From CAYVJW01 sp964451885 (GTDB taxonomy: Bacteria; Patescibacteriota; Gracilibacteria; UBA4473), in NCBI GenBank assembly GCA_964451885.1, contig CAYVJW010000112.1, positions 1 to 5,434 of the forward strand: a DNA stretch of 5,434 bases, in the 5' to 3' direction. This document shows, piece after piece, positions 1 through 5,418 of this stretch (positions are counted from its first letter, which is position 1; every line of letters begins with the position of its first letter). Position numbers and translations under genes: made by a program. The notes under the pieces are model-generated. The model had not been told where the DNA came from. It made no database searches and saw only the letters and a program-made list of their open reading frames with translations.

Positions 1-78
1 GAATTTCTAGCAGAATGTGTTTGTAGATTTTCTTACTTTTCGAAGGGGACTCAAACTTATGAAGTTTATAAACTTTAA
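1..78 (+). CDS. Possible C-terminal end of a gene entering from the left
   Basis: Frame 1 is open from the first base for 25 codons and ends with TAA at 76-78, just before the oppositely oriented PilT-like gene (7 bp between the stop codons). The peptide starts EFLAECVCRF and ends YEVYKL. A short Leu-Ala-Glu...Arg-Phe pattern near a C-terminus recalls the end of some DDE transposases of the IS1595/ISXO2 type, but this is far too little to assign a family. The other two forward frames contain early stops. An open frame this short can arise by chance in AT-rich DNA, so this is a weak call. Confidence 0.25.
   Translation, partial: EFLAECVCRFSYFSKGTQTYEVYKL
53..75. repeat. Interlocking inverted repeats at convergent gene ends
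   Basis: AAACTT (53-58), AAGTTT (62-67) and AAACTT (70-75) alternate, so the middle copy can pair with either neighbour. Positions 62-75 form a perfect 14-bp palindrome. It lies where the partial left-edge frame and the PilT-like gene converge, which would suit a bidirectional terminator. The stems are AT-rich and no clear T-run follows on either strand, so terminator function is only a suggestion. Confidence 0.3.
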
Positions 79-84
79 AAACTA

Positions 85-1161
85 TTATGGTTTTTGTGTT
101 TCAGACATAGCATCTAACACACTTTCTAAATAATTCGGGTCATGAGCAAATTCAAAAGCCATATCTTTTGTTATTTTATTCTCTATGGCCAATTTTGCTA
201 ATGATTGCTCAAAAACCAATGTTTTTCCTGAATTATCTGTCTGCATTGCATTTGGAATCTGAAAAATTTTATTCTGTCGAATGAAATTCTGGATTGCATA
301 ATTCATGATCAATATTTCTGATGCCAGCACTCTCGCATTCTTTTGGGCATTTAACATTAAACGCTGGGAAATAACCATTGATAGCGTTGATGCCAACTGA
401 ACTTGAATCTGTTCTTTTTCGCTAGCCGGAAAAATATCAATGATTCGTGAAATTGTCTGTACCGCATCATTGGTATGAAGAGTCCCAAACACCAAATGTC
501 CAGTTTCTGCCATGGTCATGGCTGCAGAAACCGTTTCCTGGTCTCGTAATTCTCCCACCATCAAAATATCCGGGTCTTCTCTGAGCCCCGCAATAATTCC
601 ATCCTGAAAAGTTATAACATCCCGTCCTACCTGGCGTTGCTGTGCAAGGCCCTTTCCGGGAGAAAAAATAAATTCGACAGGATCCTCAATAGATACCAGA
701 TGGTCAGCTTGCATGTTAAGCCTTGTTTGTAACAATGAAGCTAAAGTTGTTGACTTACCCTGTCCTGTAGGGCCTACTATGAGCACCAAACCTTGTTTCA
801 TGTCCATTATCTCTTCTAAAACAAAATCTGGAAGCCCTGTAAAAGAAAATTCTGGAATGGTCTTTGCAATAGGACGAAAAGAAATCGCCAACCCTTTTCT
901 TTCAAAAAATGCATTTCCACGTAGCCTTGTTCCTGCTTTAGTATGTGCCATAAAATCCACTTGCCTTCGGGTTTGCAATTCTTTGACTTTTGGCGGCGTT
1001 AAAAATGTACCGGCCAATTGTTGTATTTCATTTACCGTCAATGGCTGACCAACAGGCCGATTTTCTCCAAATATTCGAAAGAATACAGGAAGCCCCGGCG
1101 TACAATGAATATCCGAAGCATTATTTTGGAACGCGTATTCGACTAGTTTTTCAAAATCCAT
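85..1161 (-). CDS. pilT: PilT-family type IV pilus retraction ATPase
   Basis: This is a cytoplasmic hexameric ATPase of the type II/IV secretion superfamily that normally powers depolymerisation of type IV pili (twitching, DNA uptake). In the 358-residue product the N-terminal PAS-like domain starts with the ASDIHC signature of PilT/PilB proteins. Then come Walker A GPTGQGKST (130-138), the Asp box SIEDPVEF (157-164), Walker B with GLREDPDILMVGELRD (192-207) and the His box TGHLVFGTLHTNDA (220-233). The C-terminal PilT-specific helix AIRNLIRE appears as AIQNFIRQ (289-296), followed by the QIP..MQT motif. The length is close to the usual ~345 residues, and no PilB-type N-terminal extension or tetracysteine motif is present, which favours PilT over PilB. 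An in-frame ATG 20 codons upstream (at 1221) is rejected: it lies upstream of the best promoter, and the added residues are unlike the family. No other pilus genes are in the window. Confidence 0.93.
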   Translation of the reverse strand: MDFEKLVEYAFQNNASDIHCTPGLPVFFRIFGENRPVGQPLTVNEIQQLAGTFLTPPKVKELQTRRQVDFMAHTKAGTRLRGNAFFERKGLAISFRPIAKTIPEFSFTGLPDFVLEEIMDMKQGLVLIVGPTGQGKSTTLASLLQTRLNMQADHLVSIEDPVEFIFSPGKGLAQQRQVGRDVITFQDGIIAGLREDPDILMVGELRDQETVSAAMTMAETGHLVFGTLHTNDAVQTISRIIDIFPASEKEQIQVQLASTLSMVISQRLMLNAQKNARVLASEILIMNYAIQNFIRQNKIFQIPNAMQTDNSGKTLVFEQSLAKLAIENKITKDMAFEFAHDPNYLESVLDAMSETQKP

Positions 1162-1167
1162 CTGAGT

Positions 1168-1196
1168 ATTATAGCAGGTTTTTCTACTAAAATCAA
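1168..1196 (-). promoter_or_regulatory. Strong sigma-70-type promoter giving a leaderless pilT mRNA
   Basis: On the minus strand there is a TTGATT -35 element (1191-1196), a 17-bp spacer and a perfect TATAAT -10 element (1168-1173). Exactly six bases separate the -10 from the A of the ATG at 1161, so the expected +1 coincides with the start codon. No Shine-Dalgarno sequence is present. This supports both the chosen start and leaderless initiation. Confidence 0.75.
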
Positions 1197-1224
1197 GAAA
1201 AATTAGCGAAAATAGTTGCAATCT

Positions 1225-1243
1225 GTAAGAATACAGTAAGAAT
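1225..1243. repeat. Short direct repeat in the divergent pilT-trxA intergenic region
   Basis: GTAAGAAT occurs at 1225-1232 and again at 1236-1243. The 11-bp period is about one helical turn. It lies between the divergent pilT-like and trxA starts, where an operator could sit, but the repeat is short and AT-rich and may be chance. I see no convincing -35/-10 pair for trxA in this region; AT-rich -10-like hexamers lie at 1258-1263 and 1268-1273. Confidence 0.25.
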
Positions 1244-1280
1244 TTTTTACTTTTGCTTATTAAATTTTAAATTTTTTCCC

Positions 1281-1598
1281 ATGCTCTCTCCCATTACCAA
1301 TTCCAACTTTGACAAAGAAGTACTACAAAGCCAAGGCGTAGTACTTGTCGACTTCTGGGCCCCATGGTGCGGCCCGTGCCAGATGCTACTTCCTGTCCTT
1401 GAAGAACTTTCCGGGCAATTGGATGAAGGTACAAAAATTTACAAAGTAAATGTTGATGAAGAACCGGAACTTGCTTCCAAATACGGAGTAATGTCAATCC
1501 CTGCCCTTAAGGTATTTAAAAATGGAGAAATGGTGGATGAAACGGTGGGGGCACAGTCGAAGGAAGCTCTATTGGAGTTGATCAATAAACAAAAATAA
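1281..1598 (+). CDS. trxA: Thioredoxin
   Basis: This small cytoplasmic dithiol oxidoreductase reduces protein disulfides and is normally recycled by an NADPH-dependent thioredoxin reductase, which is not in this window. The 105-residue product is the standard thioredoxin length and shows the complete fold signature: buried Asp24 in LVDFWA, active site WCGPC at 29-33, the VNVDEEPELASKYGV segment, cis-Pro74 in SIPAL and the FKNGE turn at 79-83. The residue after the second Cys is Gln rather than the usual Lys or Arg, a mild variation. No signal peptide or membrane segment is present. The ATG at 1281 gives the normal N-terminus, but the preceding bases (T-run then CCC) have no Shine-Dalgarno sequence. 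It is divergent from the PilT-like gene and convergent with the fusion gene, so it is probably transcribed alone. Confidence 0.97.
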   Translation: MLSPITNSNFDKEVLQSQGVVLVDFWAPWCGPCQMLLPVLEELSGQLDEGTKIYKVNVDEEPELASKYGVMSIPALKVFKNGEMVDETVGAQSKEALLELINKQK

Positions 1599-1601
1599 TG
1601 A

Positions 1602-1623
1602 GAATAATAATTTTTTTATATTC
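1602..1623. terminator. Weak AT-rich hairpin between convergent trxA and the fusion gene
   Basis: Only 23 bp separate the two convergent stop codons. GAATA (1602-1606) can pair with TATTC (1619-1623) around a loop that contains a run of seven T (1611-1617) on the plus strand. The stem is short and overlaps the last codon of the fusion gene, so this is at most a weak or bidirectional terminator. Confidence 0.2.
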
Positions 1624-2728
1624 ACCTCCTCTCCATCAGCTCACAAAACCCAAGTACTTCCTGTTGCTGAACCTTTTTCTTGAGGGACTGGATGCTATCT
1701 TCCGGGACAACTAATATCCTTCTCTGTAATACAACTTCTCCCTCATCTACTTCTTCCGCTGCCCGATGAATCGTACATCCGGTATATTTTTCTTCATATT
1801 CCAAAACCTGCTCATGTACTTGATCTCCCATCAATCCGGCAAACTTAGGGAGAAGAGATGGATGAACATTATAAGTAATCTTTCCAAATTGATCACAAAA
1901 AAGTGAAGAAAAAATCTTCATCCAGCCAACAAGAAGAACCATATCGATTTTATTAATTCGAAGAATATTTATAATTTCCCGGTCATATTCTTCACGAGAT
2001 AGCCCCTTCACTGCTTCCACAACCTCAATATTTTTAAGCTTTGCGGCTTTTGCTTTTTTGACCGCTCCGCATTTTTCATTATTTGTCACAAAAAGTGTGA
2101 ATTCTATATTTGGAATCCGGCCTTGCTTTTGGGCGTCTATAATTCCCTGAAAAGTTGTCCCGTTGGTAGAAGCAAAAACGGCAATTCTTCTTTTAGGCGG
2201 ATTCGAGGGAAAAATATTTGAGGGCAATTGTTCTATAATTTTTTTACTTTCATTTTCTCTGTTATCATTATAAGCAGGAGAGACCATGTAATCTGCGATA
2301 GCTTCATAAATTCCTTTCCGTTGGTTCCATAACTGATCTATTTCTGCTTCATGAGGAAGCTCTAAATTGAGCCGCGGCCGTGTCTTATCCTTCAATAAAT
2401 AAGCTTTTACATCTTTAAAATCAGGATTGAGAAATACAAATTTTCCACCTTTTTTTAAATTTTGGAGATTTTTGGAATTTTCCAAAGTTCCGCCCCCGGT
2501 TGCAACAATTCCGGAAAAATTACGACAAAAATCATGAGTAACCTTCTGTTCGACTTCCCGAAATTTTTGCCACCCGTGTTTATCGACAAATTCATAAATG
2601 GTTTCCCCCAAAACAAATTCAATTTGCTCATCCAAATCAGCAAACGGTTGCCCCGTAATATTGGCAATAATTCTTCCATAAGTCGTCTTTCCACATCCTC
2701 GGAAACCTATGAGTACGATGTTGTGCAT
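1622..2728 (-). CDS. aroK-purN: Shikimate kinase fused to PurN-like GAR formyltransferase
   Basis: This is one uninterrupted 368-codon frame with two complete enzyme domains. Residues 1-~165 are shikimate kinase (ATP + shikimate to shikimate-3-phosphate): Walker A GFRGCGKTT (8-16), shikimate-binding Asp33 in FADLDEQIE, Arg57 in FREVE, GGG (78-80), lid Arg117 in TRPRL and Arg137 in RKGIYEAIAD. These positions match known shikimate kinases almost one for one. A short polar, Pro-containing linker leads to residues ~180-368, a PurN-type formyltransferase (10-formyl-THF + GAR to FGAR). It has RIAVFAS, a GAR-phosphate-like loop STNGTTFQ (187-194), GWMKIF (268-273), the catalytic NVHPSLLP (Asn287, His289) and Asp328 in EEVDEGEVVLQ. 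PurN usually reads GSN where this has GTT. The start at MHNIVLIGF is the natural shikimate kinase N-terminus. It stops with TGA. There is no Shine-Dalgarno sequence and no neighbouring aro or pur gene. Shikimate kinase identity is firm; the exact substrate of the PurN half is less certain. Confidence 0.92.
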   Translation of the reverse strand: MHNIVLIGFRGCGKTTYGRIIANITGQPFADLDEQIEFVLGETIYEFVDKHGWQKFREVEQKVTHDFCRNFSGIVATGGGTLENSKNLQNLKKGGKFVFLNPDFKDVKAYLLKDKTRPRLNLELPHEAEIDQLWNQRKGIYEAIADYMVSPAYNDNRENESKKIIEQLPSNIFPSNPPKRRIAVFASTNGTTFQGIIDAQKQGRIPNIEFTLFVTNNEKCGAVKKAKAAKLKNIEVVEAVKGLSREEYDREIINILRINKIDMVLLVGWMKIFSSLFCDQFGKITYNVHPSLLPKFAGLMGDQVHEQVLEYEEKYTGCTIHRAAEEVDEGEVVLQRRILVVPEDSIQSLKKKVQQQEVLGFCELMERR

Positions 2729-2731
2729 TTT

Positions 2732-2754
2732 GAAGTTTGAGGTTAGAAGTTTGA
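2732..2754. repeat. Direct repeat just upstream of the aroK-purN start
   Basis: GAAGTTTGA occurs at 2732-2740 and 2746-2754, a 14-bp period, within the predicted 5' leader of the fusion gene. The core octamer AAGTTTGA also occurs once in inverted orientation at 51-58. It could be a protein-binding site or a low-complexity remnant; nothing in the sequence decides. Confidence 0.45.
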
Positions 2755-2804
2755 ATATAGAAGAATTTGGGAAGACAAGTACCCTGCTTTCAATTTGTTT
2801 TTTT

Positions 2805-2833
2805 ATTATAAATTTTCAGTAAAATCTAGAAAA
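2805..2833 (-). promoter_or_regulatory. Candidate promoter for aroK-purN
   Basis: A perfect minus-strand TATAAT lies at 2805-2810, with a moderate TTTTCT -35 at 2828-2833 and a 17-bp spacer. The predicted start near 2798 would leave a leader of about 70 bases before the ATG at 2728, containing the direct repeats. The -35 is only a partial match and the region is AT-rich, so chance is possible. Confidence 0.45.
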
Positions 2834-2968
2834 TTATTAATTTAAAATTCGTGATTTTTTTATTGACAATTTATTCTCACTTTTCTTTTTACCAAAATTT
2901 GCTAAAAAATACAAGTCTGTTATGGTACTTTTTGTAATTTTTTATACTCCGTCGCCTTAAAATATGTG

Positions 2969-2974
2969 TATAAT
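2969..2974 (+). promoter_or_regulatory. Candidate -10 element for the SLH gene (and prfA)
   Basis: A perfect TATAAT preceded by TGTG faces the SLH gene. Transcription would begin near 2981 and give a leader of roughly 110 bases to the ATG at 3091. No good -35 hexamer lies 16-18 bp upstream, so the promoter would rely on the -10 region or an activator. Confidence 0.45.
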
Positions 2975-2979
2975 GATCC

Positions 2980-2993
2980 TGAACTTTTGTTCA
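2980..2993. promoter_or_regulatory. GAAC-N4-GTTC palindrome, LexA-box-like
   Basis: TGAACTTTTGTTCA is a perfect inverted repeat (5-bp arms, 4-base centre) directly over the predicted +1 of the SLH promoter. GAAC-N4-GTTC is the core of the LexA/DinR operator of Firmicutes and Actinobacteria. The flanking C/G and the purine-rich centre of the full consensus are not matched. It could equally be a small hairpin at the 5' end of the transcript, or chance. Confidence 0.35.
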
Positions 2994-3090
2994 ATCTTCA
3001 GTCTATGATTCATTGTTGACAGGCTATAGTGCATATACAAGTATGAAAATTATAAAAGCGATGAAGTATAGAATTAATTCCCAAAAAACT

Positions 3091-4314
3091 ATGAAAAAAA
3101 GTAAGAAAGTTTTTATTTTTTTTGCTTTCTCCTTCAGCACATTTCTGCTCATGGGGGAGGTTTTTGCCCGCGCCTTTACGGATAATTCTCAAATCCCGCA
3201 ATGGGCATCCAATTCGATAAATAAAGTACAGGAGGAAAGAATCATGACCGGTTTCGGGGACGGCAGTTTTCGCCCTCATAAAAAATTAAATCGGGCAGAG
3301 GCTGTGACATTGTTATTGCGGATGAAAAAAATCGACTCCTCCGATGTATCAGGAGGGAATGATTTTTCTGATGTTCCGGCAAGTACTTGGTTTGCTCCGG
3401 CAGTAGCGGCAGCAACCTCCCGCGGATGGATAAAAGGATTTTCAAACGGTACTTTCCAACCGGCAAAAACTCTCAACCGGGCTGAGTGGGCAACTTTGGT
3501 TTCACGGGTGTTTGATCTAGACCAAAGCGCTCCCAATGTGGGATTTAAAGATGTTCCTTCAAAAGCCTGGTTTGCCCGGCCCTCTTTTGCTTTGGCTAAA
3601 AACAATCTGATTAGAGAAAATGTAAATAAGTTTTTCCCGGAAAGAGAGGTTACTCGTGCAGATGCCGCATGGATAATGGCAAAAATCCTGGACATGCCAA
3701 GGATTATTGGTACCTCTCAAAAAAATGATTTCAGCCGGTATAGCCGTACAAATTCCAGAAGAGTCGCGGTCAAACCAAGAAATTTTAAAGCCGGAAAACA
3801 AGGATATGACATTGTAAGAAAACAATTGAATTTCGTGGCTATCCCGGATGGAGAGCAAATTAATATTCAAAAAGATTCTGATTGGTCAGATCTGGGGGTT
3901 CTTCGTGTTGAAAATAATTTGGATGACCCGACAAGCCTTCATTTTCTGACTTTTAAGTTTCGGTTCGAACGGGTAAATGTCGGTCCGTCGCAGAGTTTTT
4001 ATGTAAAAATTAAGGGAGGCGGAGTAGAGCTGGAAAAAAAGGTATCGAGAAGCAGCGAGGTTACTTATACAGGACTCGATATTCATATTCCAGCAAATGA
4101 CAAATCTGATTTTCAGGTTTTCATAAAACCTGATGAAAACGAGTTCTTTTACCCCCATACGGGAAAAGGATGGGTTACGGTTTTTGACGGCGGAGGATCT
4201 ATGATCAGTTCTTTCAATAAAGCAAATTCCGATAGATTAAAGGGATATCGGTTTGCTCCGGTAGGTTTCGAGAACAGGAAGTTGAGGACGATAGTATTTC
4301 GTGCGGTAAAATAA
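3091..4314 (+). CDS. Secreted SLH-domain cell-surface protein
   Basis: This protein is probably exported by Sec and held at the cell surface by S-layer homology repeats. The 407-residue form starts with a lysine-rich n-region and a Phe-rich hydrophobic core. It ends in VFARA, a plausible signal peptidase I site after residue 26 or 28. Three SLH repeats follow: about 28-78 (FTD...FGDGSFRPHKKLNRAE), 91-141 (FSDVP...GFSNGTFQPAKTLNRAE) and 151-200 (FKDVP...FFPEREVTRAD). Residues 214-407 are polar, rich in short beta-like stretches and unrecognised; nothing there looks like a catalytic motif. In-frame starts at 3013 (TTG), 3043 and 3061 would lengthen the n-region. The ATG at 3091 gives the most typical signal peptide, but the choice is uncertain because no start has a Shine-Dalgarno sequence. 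It lies 17 bp before prfA on the same strand and is probably co-transcribed. Confidence 0.88.
   Translation: MKKSKKVFIFFAFSFSTFLLMGEVFARAFTDNSQIPQWASNSINKVQEERIMTGFGDGSFRPHKKLNRAEAVTLLLRMKKIDSSDVSGGNDFSDVPASTWFAPAVAAATSRGWIKGFSNGTFQPAKTLNRAEWATLVSRVFDLDQSAPNVGFKDVPSKAWFARPSFALAKNNLIRENVNKFFPEREVTRADAAWIMAKILDMPRIIGTSQKNDFSRYSRTNSRRVAVKPRNFKAGKQGYDIVRKQLNFVAIPDGEQINIQKDSDWSDLGVLRVENNLDDPTSLHFLTFKFRFERVNVGPSQSFYVKIKGGGVELEKKVSRSSEVTYTGLDIHIPANDKSDFQVFIKPDENEFFYPHTGKGWVTVFDGGGSMISSFNKANSDRLKGYRFAPVGFENRKLRTIVFRAVK
3230..3246 (+). promoter_or_regulatory. Internal perfect Shine-Dalgarno plus in-frame ATG inside the SLH gene
   Basis: AGGAGG (3230-3235) lies eight bases before an in-frame ATG at 3244, within the first SLH repeat. 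Initiation there would yield a protein without signal peptide and with only half of SLH repeat 1, so it is unlikely to be the real start. The bases also encode the family-typical segment QEERIMTGF. Confidence 0.3.
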
Positions 4315-4320
4315 AATGAG

Positions 4321-4326
4321 TAATAT
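4321..4326 (+). promoter_or_regulatory. -10-like hexamer immediately before prfA
   Basis: TAATAT sits five bases before the prfA ATG at 4332, the spacing expected for a near-leaderless start. No reasonable -35 lies 16-18 bp upstream, inside the end of the SLH gene. A weak internal promoter is possible, but readthrough from the SLH gene explains expression equally well. Confidence 0.25.
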
Positions 4327-4331
4327 TTTTT

Positions 4332-5399
4332 ATGATTACTAAAGCAAAGGTTTTGATAGACGAGTTGCAGTCCCTTGAGCGGGAACTTTCCAATCCCGAA
4401 GTTTATTCTGATATTCAAAAAGCCACGGAGCTTGGGCAAAAACGAAAGACGTTAACTCCAAAAGTTGAAATCGCAAAAGAATTTCTTCGGCTGATAAAAC
4501 AAAAAGAAGACGCTGAAGAGATTTTAAAAACAGAAAAAGATCCGGAGATGATGGAAATGGCAAAAGCTGAGCTAGAAGAAGCGAGACAGAAGCTACCGGA
4601 AGCAGAAGAAAATCTGAGGGATGCTCTCACTCCTACAGATCCCAATAATGACAAAGCGGCTATTGTCGAAATCCGTGCGGGAGTGGGCGGCGATGAAGCA
4701 TCTCTTTTTGCGGATGAAATTGCGCGAATGCTTTTGCGCTTCGCAGAAAAATGCGAGTATAAACCGGAAATCATGTCCGAATCTCCCAATGAAAGCGGCG
4801 GAATAAAAGAAATGATTTTTCGAGTGGGCGGATTTGGGGCTTATGGGAAATTGAAGTTCGAGGGGGGGGTGCATCGAGTCCAACGCATCCCGGTAACGGA
4901 ATCCCAGGGGCGACTACATACTTCCGCTGTTTCCGTGGTAGTAATGCCGGAGGTGAAGGACAGTGAAGTTGATATTAATGAAGCCGATGTGCGGGTTGAT
5001 GTGTTTCGTTCTTCCGGGTGTGGGGGCCAATCGGTGAATACGACTGATTCCGCAGTTCGACTAACGCATGTGCCTACGGGGATTGTAGTCACGTGCCAGG
5101 ATGAGAAGTCCCAGTTGAAGAATAAAAATAAGGCTTTTAAGGTGCTGCGAGCCAGGCTTCATGCAACAGAGGAAGAAAAGAAACGGCAGGAGCTGGGGGA
5201 TAAAAGACTAGCTCTTATCGGTTCGGGGGACAGATCGGACAAAATAAGAACGTATAATTTCCCACAAGATAGGGTGACTGACCATAGAATCGGACAGAAT
5301 TTTTCAAATCTCCCGTCTATTATGGACGGGAATTTGGAGAAGATTGTGGAGGCTTTGTCGGTTGAGGAGAAGAAAGTAATGCATGATTGTCCGGTTTAA
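4332..5399 (+). CDS. prfA: Peptide chain release factor 1 (RF1)
   Basis: RF1 recognises UAA and UAG in the ribosomal A site and triggers hydrolysis of peptidyl-tRNA. The 355-residue product is full length for the family (~355-360). It shows the N-terminal helical domain (about 1-100), the EIRAGVGGDEA motif (113-123) and the stop-codon-reading PVT tripeptide (187-189) in RIPVTESQGRLHTSA. The catalytic GGQ (231-233) lies in SSGCGGQSVNTTDSAVR, and the conserved GDRSDKIRTYNFPQDRVTDHRIG (299-321) follows. PVT rather than SPF marks RF1, not RF2. There is no sign of the RF2-type programmed frameshift. A run of eight G (4862-4869) encodes part of conserved EGGVHRVQR. It follows the SLH gene by 17 bp; only a weak GAG lies upstream of the ATG. 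The gene often found next, prmC, would lie beyond the window. Confidence 0.98.
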   Translation: MITKAKVLIDELQSLERELSNPEVYSDIQKATELGQKRKTLTPKVEIAKEFLRLIKQKEDAEEILKTEKDPEMMEMAKAELEEARQKLPEAEENLRDALTPTDPNNDKAAIVEIRAGVGGDEASLFADEIARMLLRFAEKCEYKPEIMSESPNESGGIKEMIFRVGGFGAYGKLKFEGGVHRVQRIPVTESQGRLHTSAVSVVVMPEVKDSEVDINEADVRVDVFRSSGCGGQSVNTTDSAVRLTHVPTGIVVTCQDEKSQLKNKNKAFKVLRARLHATEEEKKRQELGDKRLALIGSGDRSDKIRTYNFPQDRVTDHRIGQNFSNLPSIMDGNLEKIVEALSVEEKKVMHDCPV

Positions 5400-5401
5400 A
5401 T

Positions 5402-5418
5402 TTTGGCCGAAGGTCAAA
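5402..5418. repeat. Small hairpin after prfA
   Basis: TTTGGCC (5402-5408) and GGTCAAA (5412-5418) pair across a GAA loop with one G-U pair. The hairpin starts three bases after the prfA stop. The plus strand that follows is A-rich rather than T-rich, so this is not a classical intrinsic terminator. The window ends 16 bases later. Confidence 0.35.

Larger units (their letters stand above)
2729..3090. other. AT-rich divergent intergenic region
   Basis: This stretch of about 360 bases separates the fusion gene from the SLH gene. It contains the direct repeats by the fusion start, a leftward promoter candidate, a rightward TATAAT and a GAAC-N4-GTTC palindrome. I see no tRNA, convincing structured RNA or conserved protein. 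A 12-bp-spaced TTGACA/TATACA pair (3016-3039) and an isolated TTGACA (2863-2868) lack correctly spaced partners. Short frames crossing it look like chance. Confidence 0.6.

Noticed and set aside
713..1190. Plus-strand open frames opposite the PilT-like gene
   Set aside because: They are antisense shadows of a well-conserved gene and show no recognisable protein features.
1162..1221. Longer pilT start at 1221 adding 20 residues
   Set aside because: The added residues do not resemble PilT N-termini, and the strong promoter at 1168-1196 lies inside this stretch, so they would not be transcribed from it.
1622..1624. Alternative genetic code with UGA as glycine (as in Gracilibacteria and SR1)
   Set aside because: No gene has an in-frame TGA, and all glycines in conserved motifs use GGN. 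One gene ends with TGA exactly at the natural end of the PurN domain.
2180..2240. Fusion gene as an artefact of a lost stop or frameshift between domains
   Set aside because: The linker is continuous, short and polar, with both domains complete and in one frame, and there is no overlapping start or homopolymer at the junction. Sequencing error cannot be wholly excluded from sequence alone.
2863..2868. Perfect TTGACA in the intergenic region
   Set aside because: No -10-like hexamer lies 16-18 bp downstream; the region is pyrimidine-rich there.
3016..3039. TTGACA followed by TATACA as an SLH promoter
   Set aside because: The spacer is only 12 bp, too short for a sigma-70 promoter.
3013..3090. 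Upstream starts (TTG 3013, ATG 3043, ATG 3061) for the SLH gene
   Set aside because: They only lengthen the signal peptide n-region. The ATG at 3091 directly precedes a typical Lys-rich n-region and hydrophobic core. 3043 and 3061 cannot be fully excluded.
3010..3279. Minus-strand 89-codon frame across the SLH gene start
   Set aside because: It overlaps the SLH signal peptide and first repeat in antisense, and its peptide has no recognisable features.
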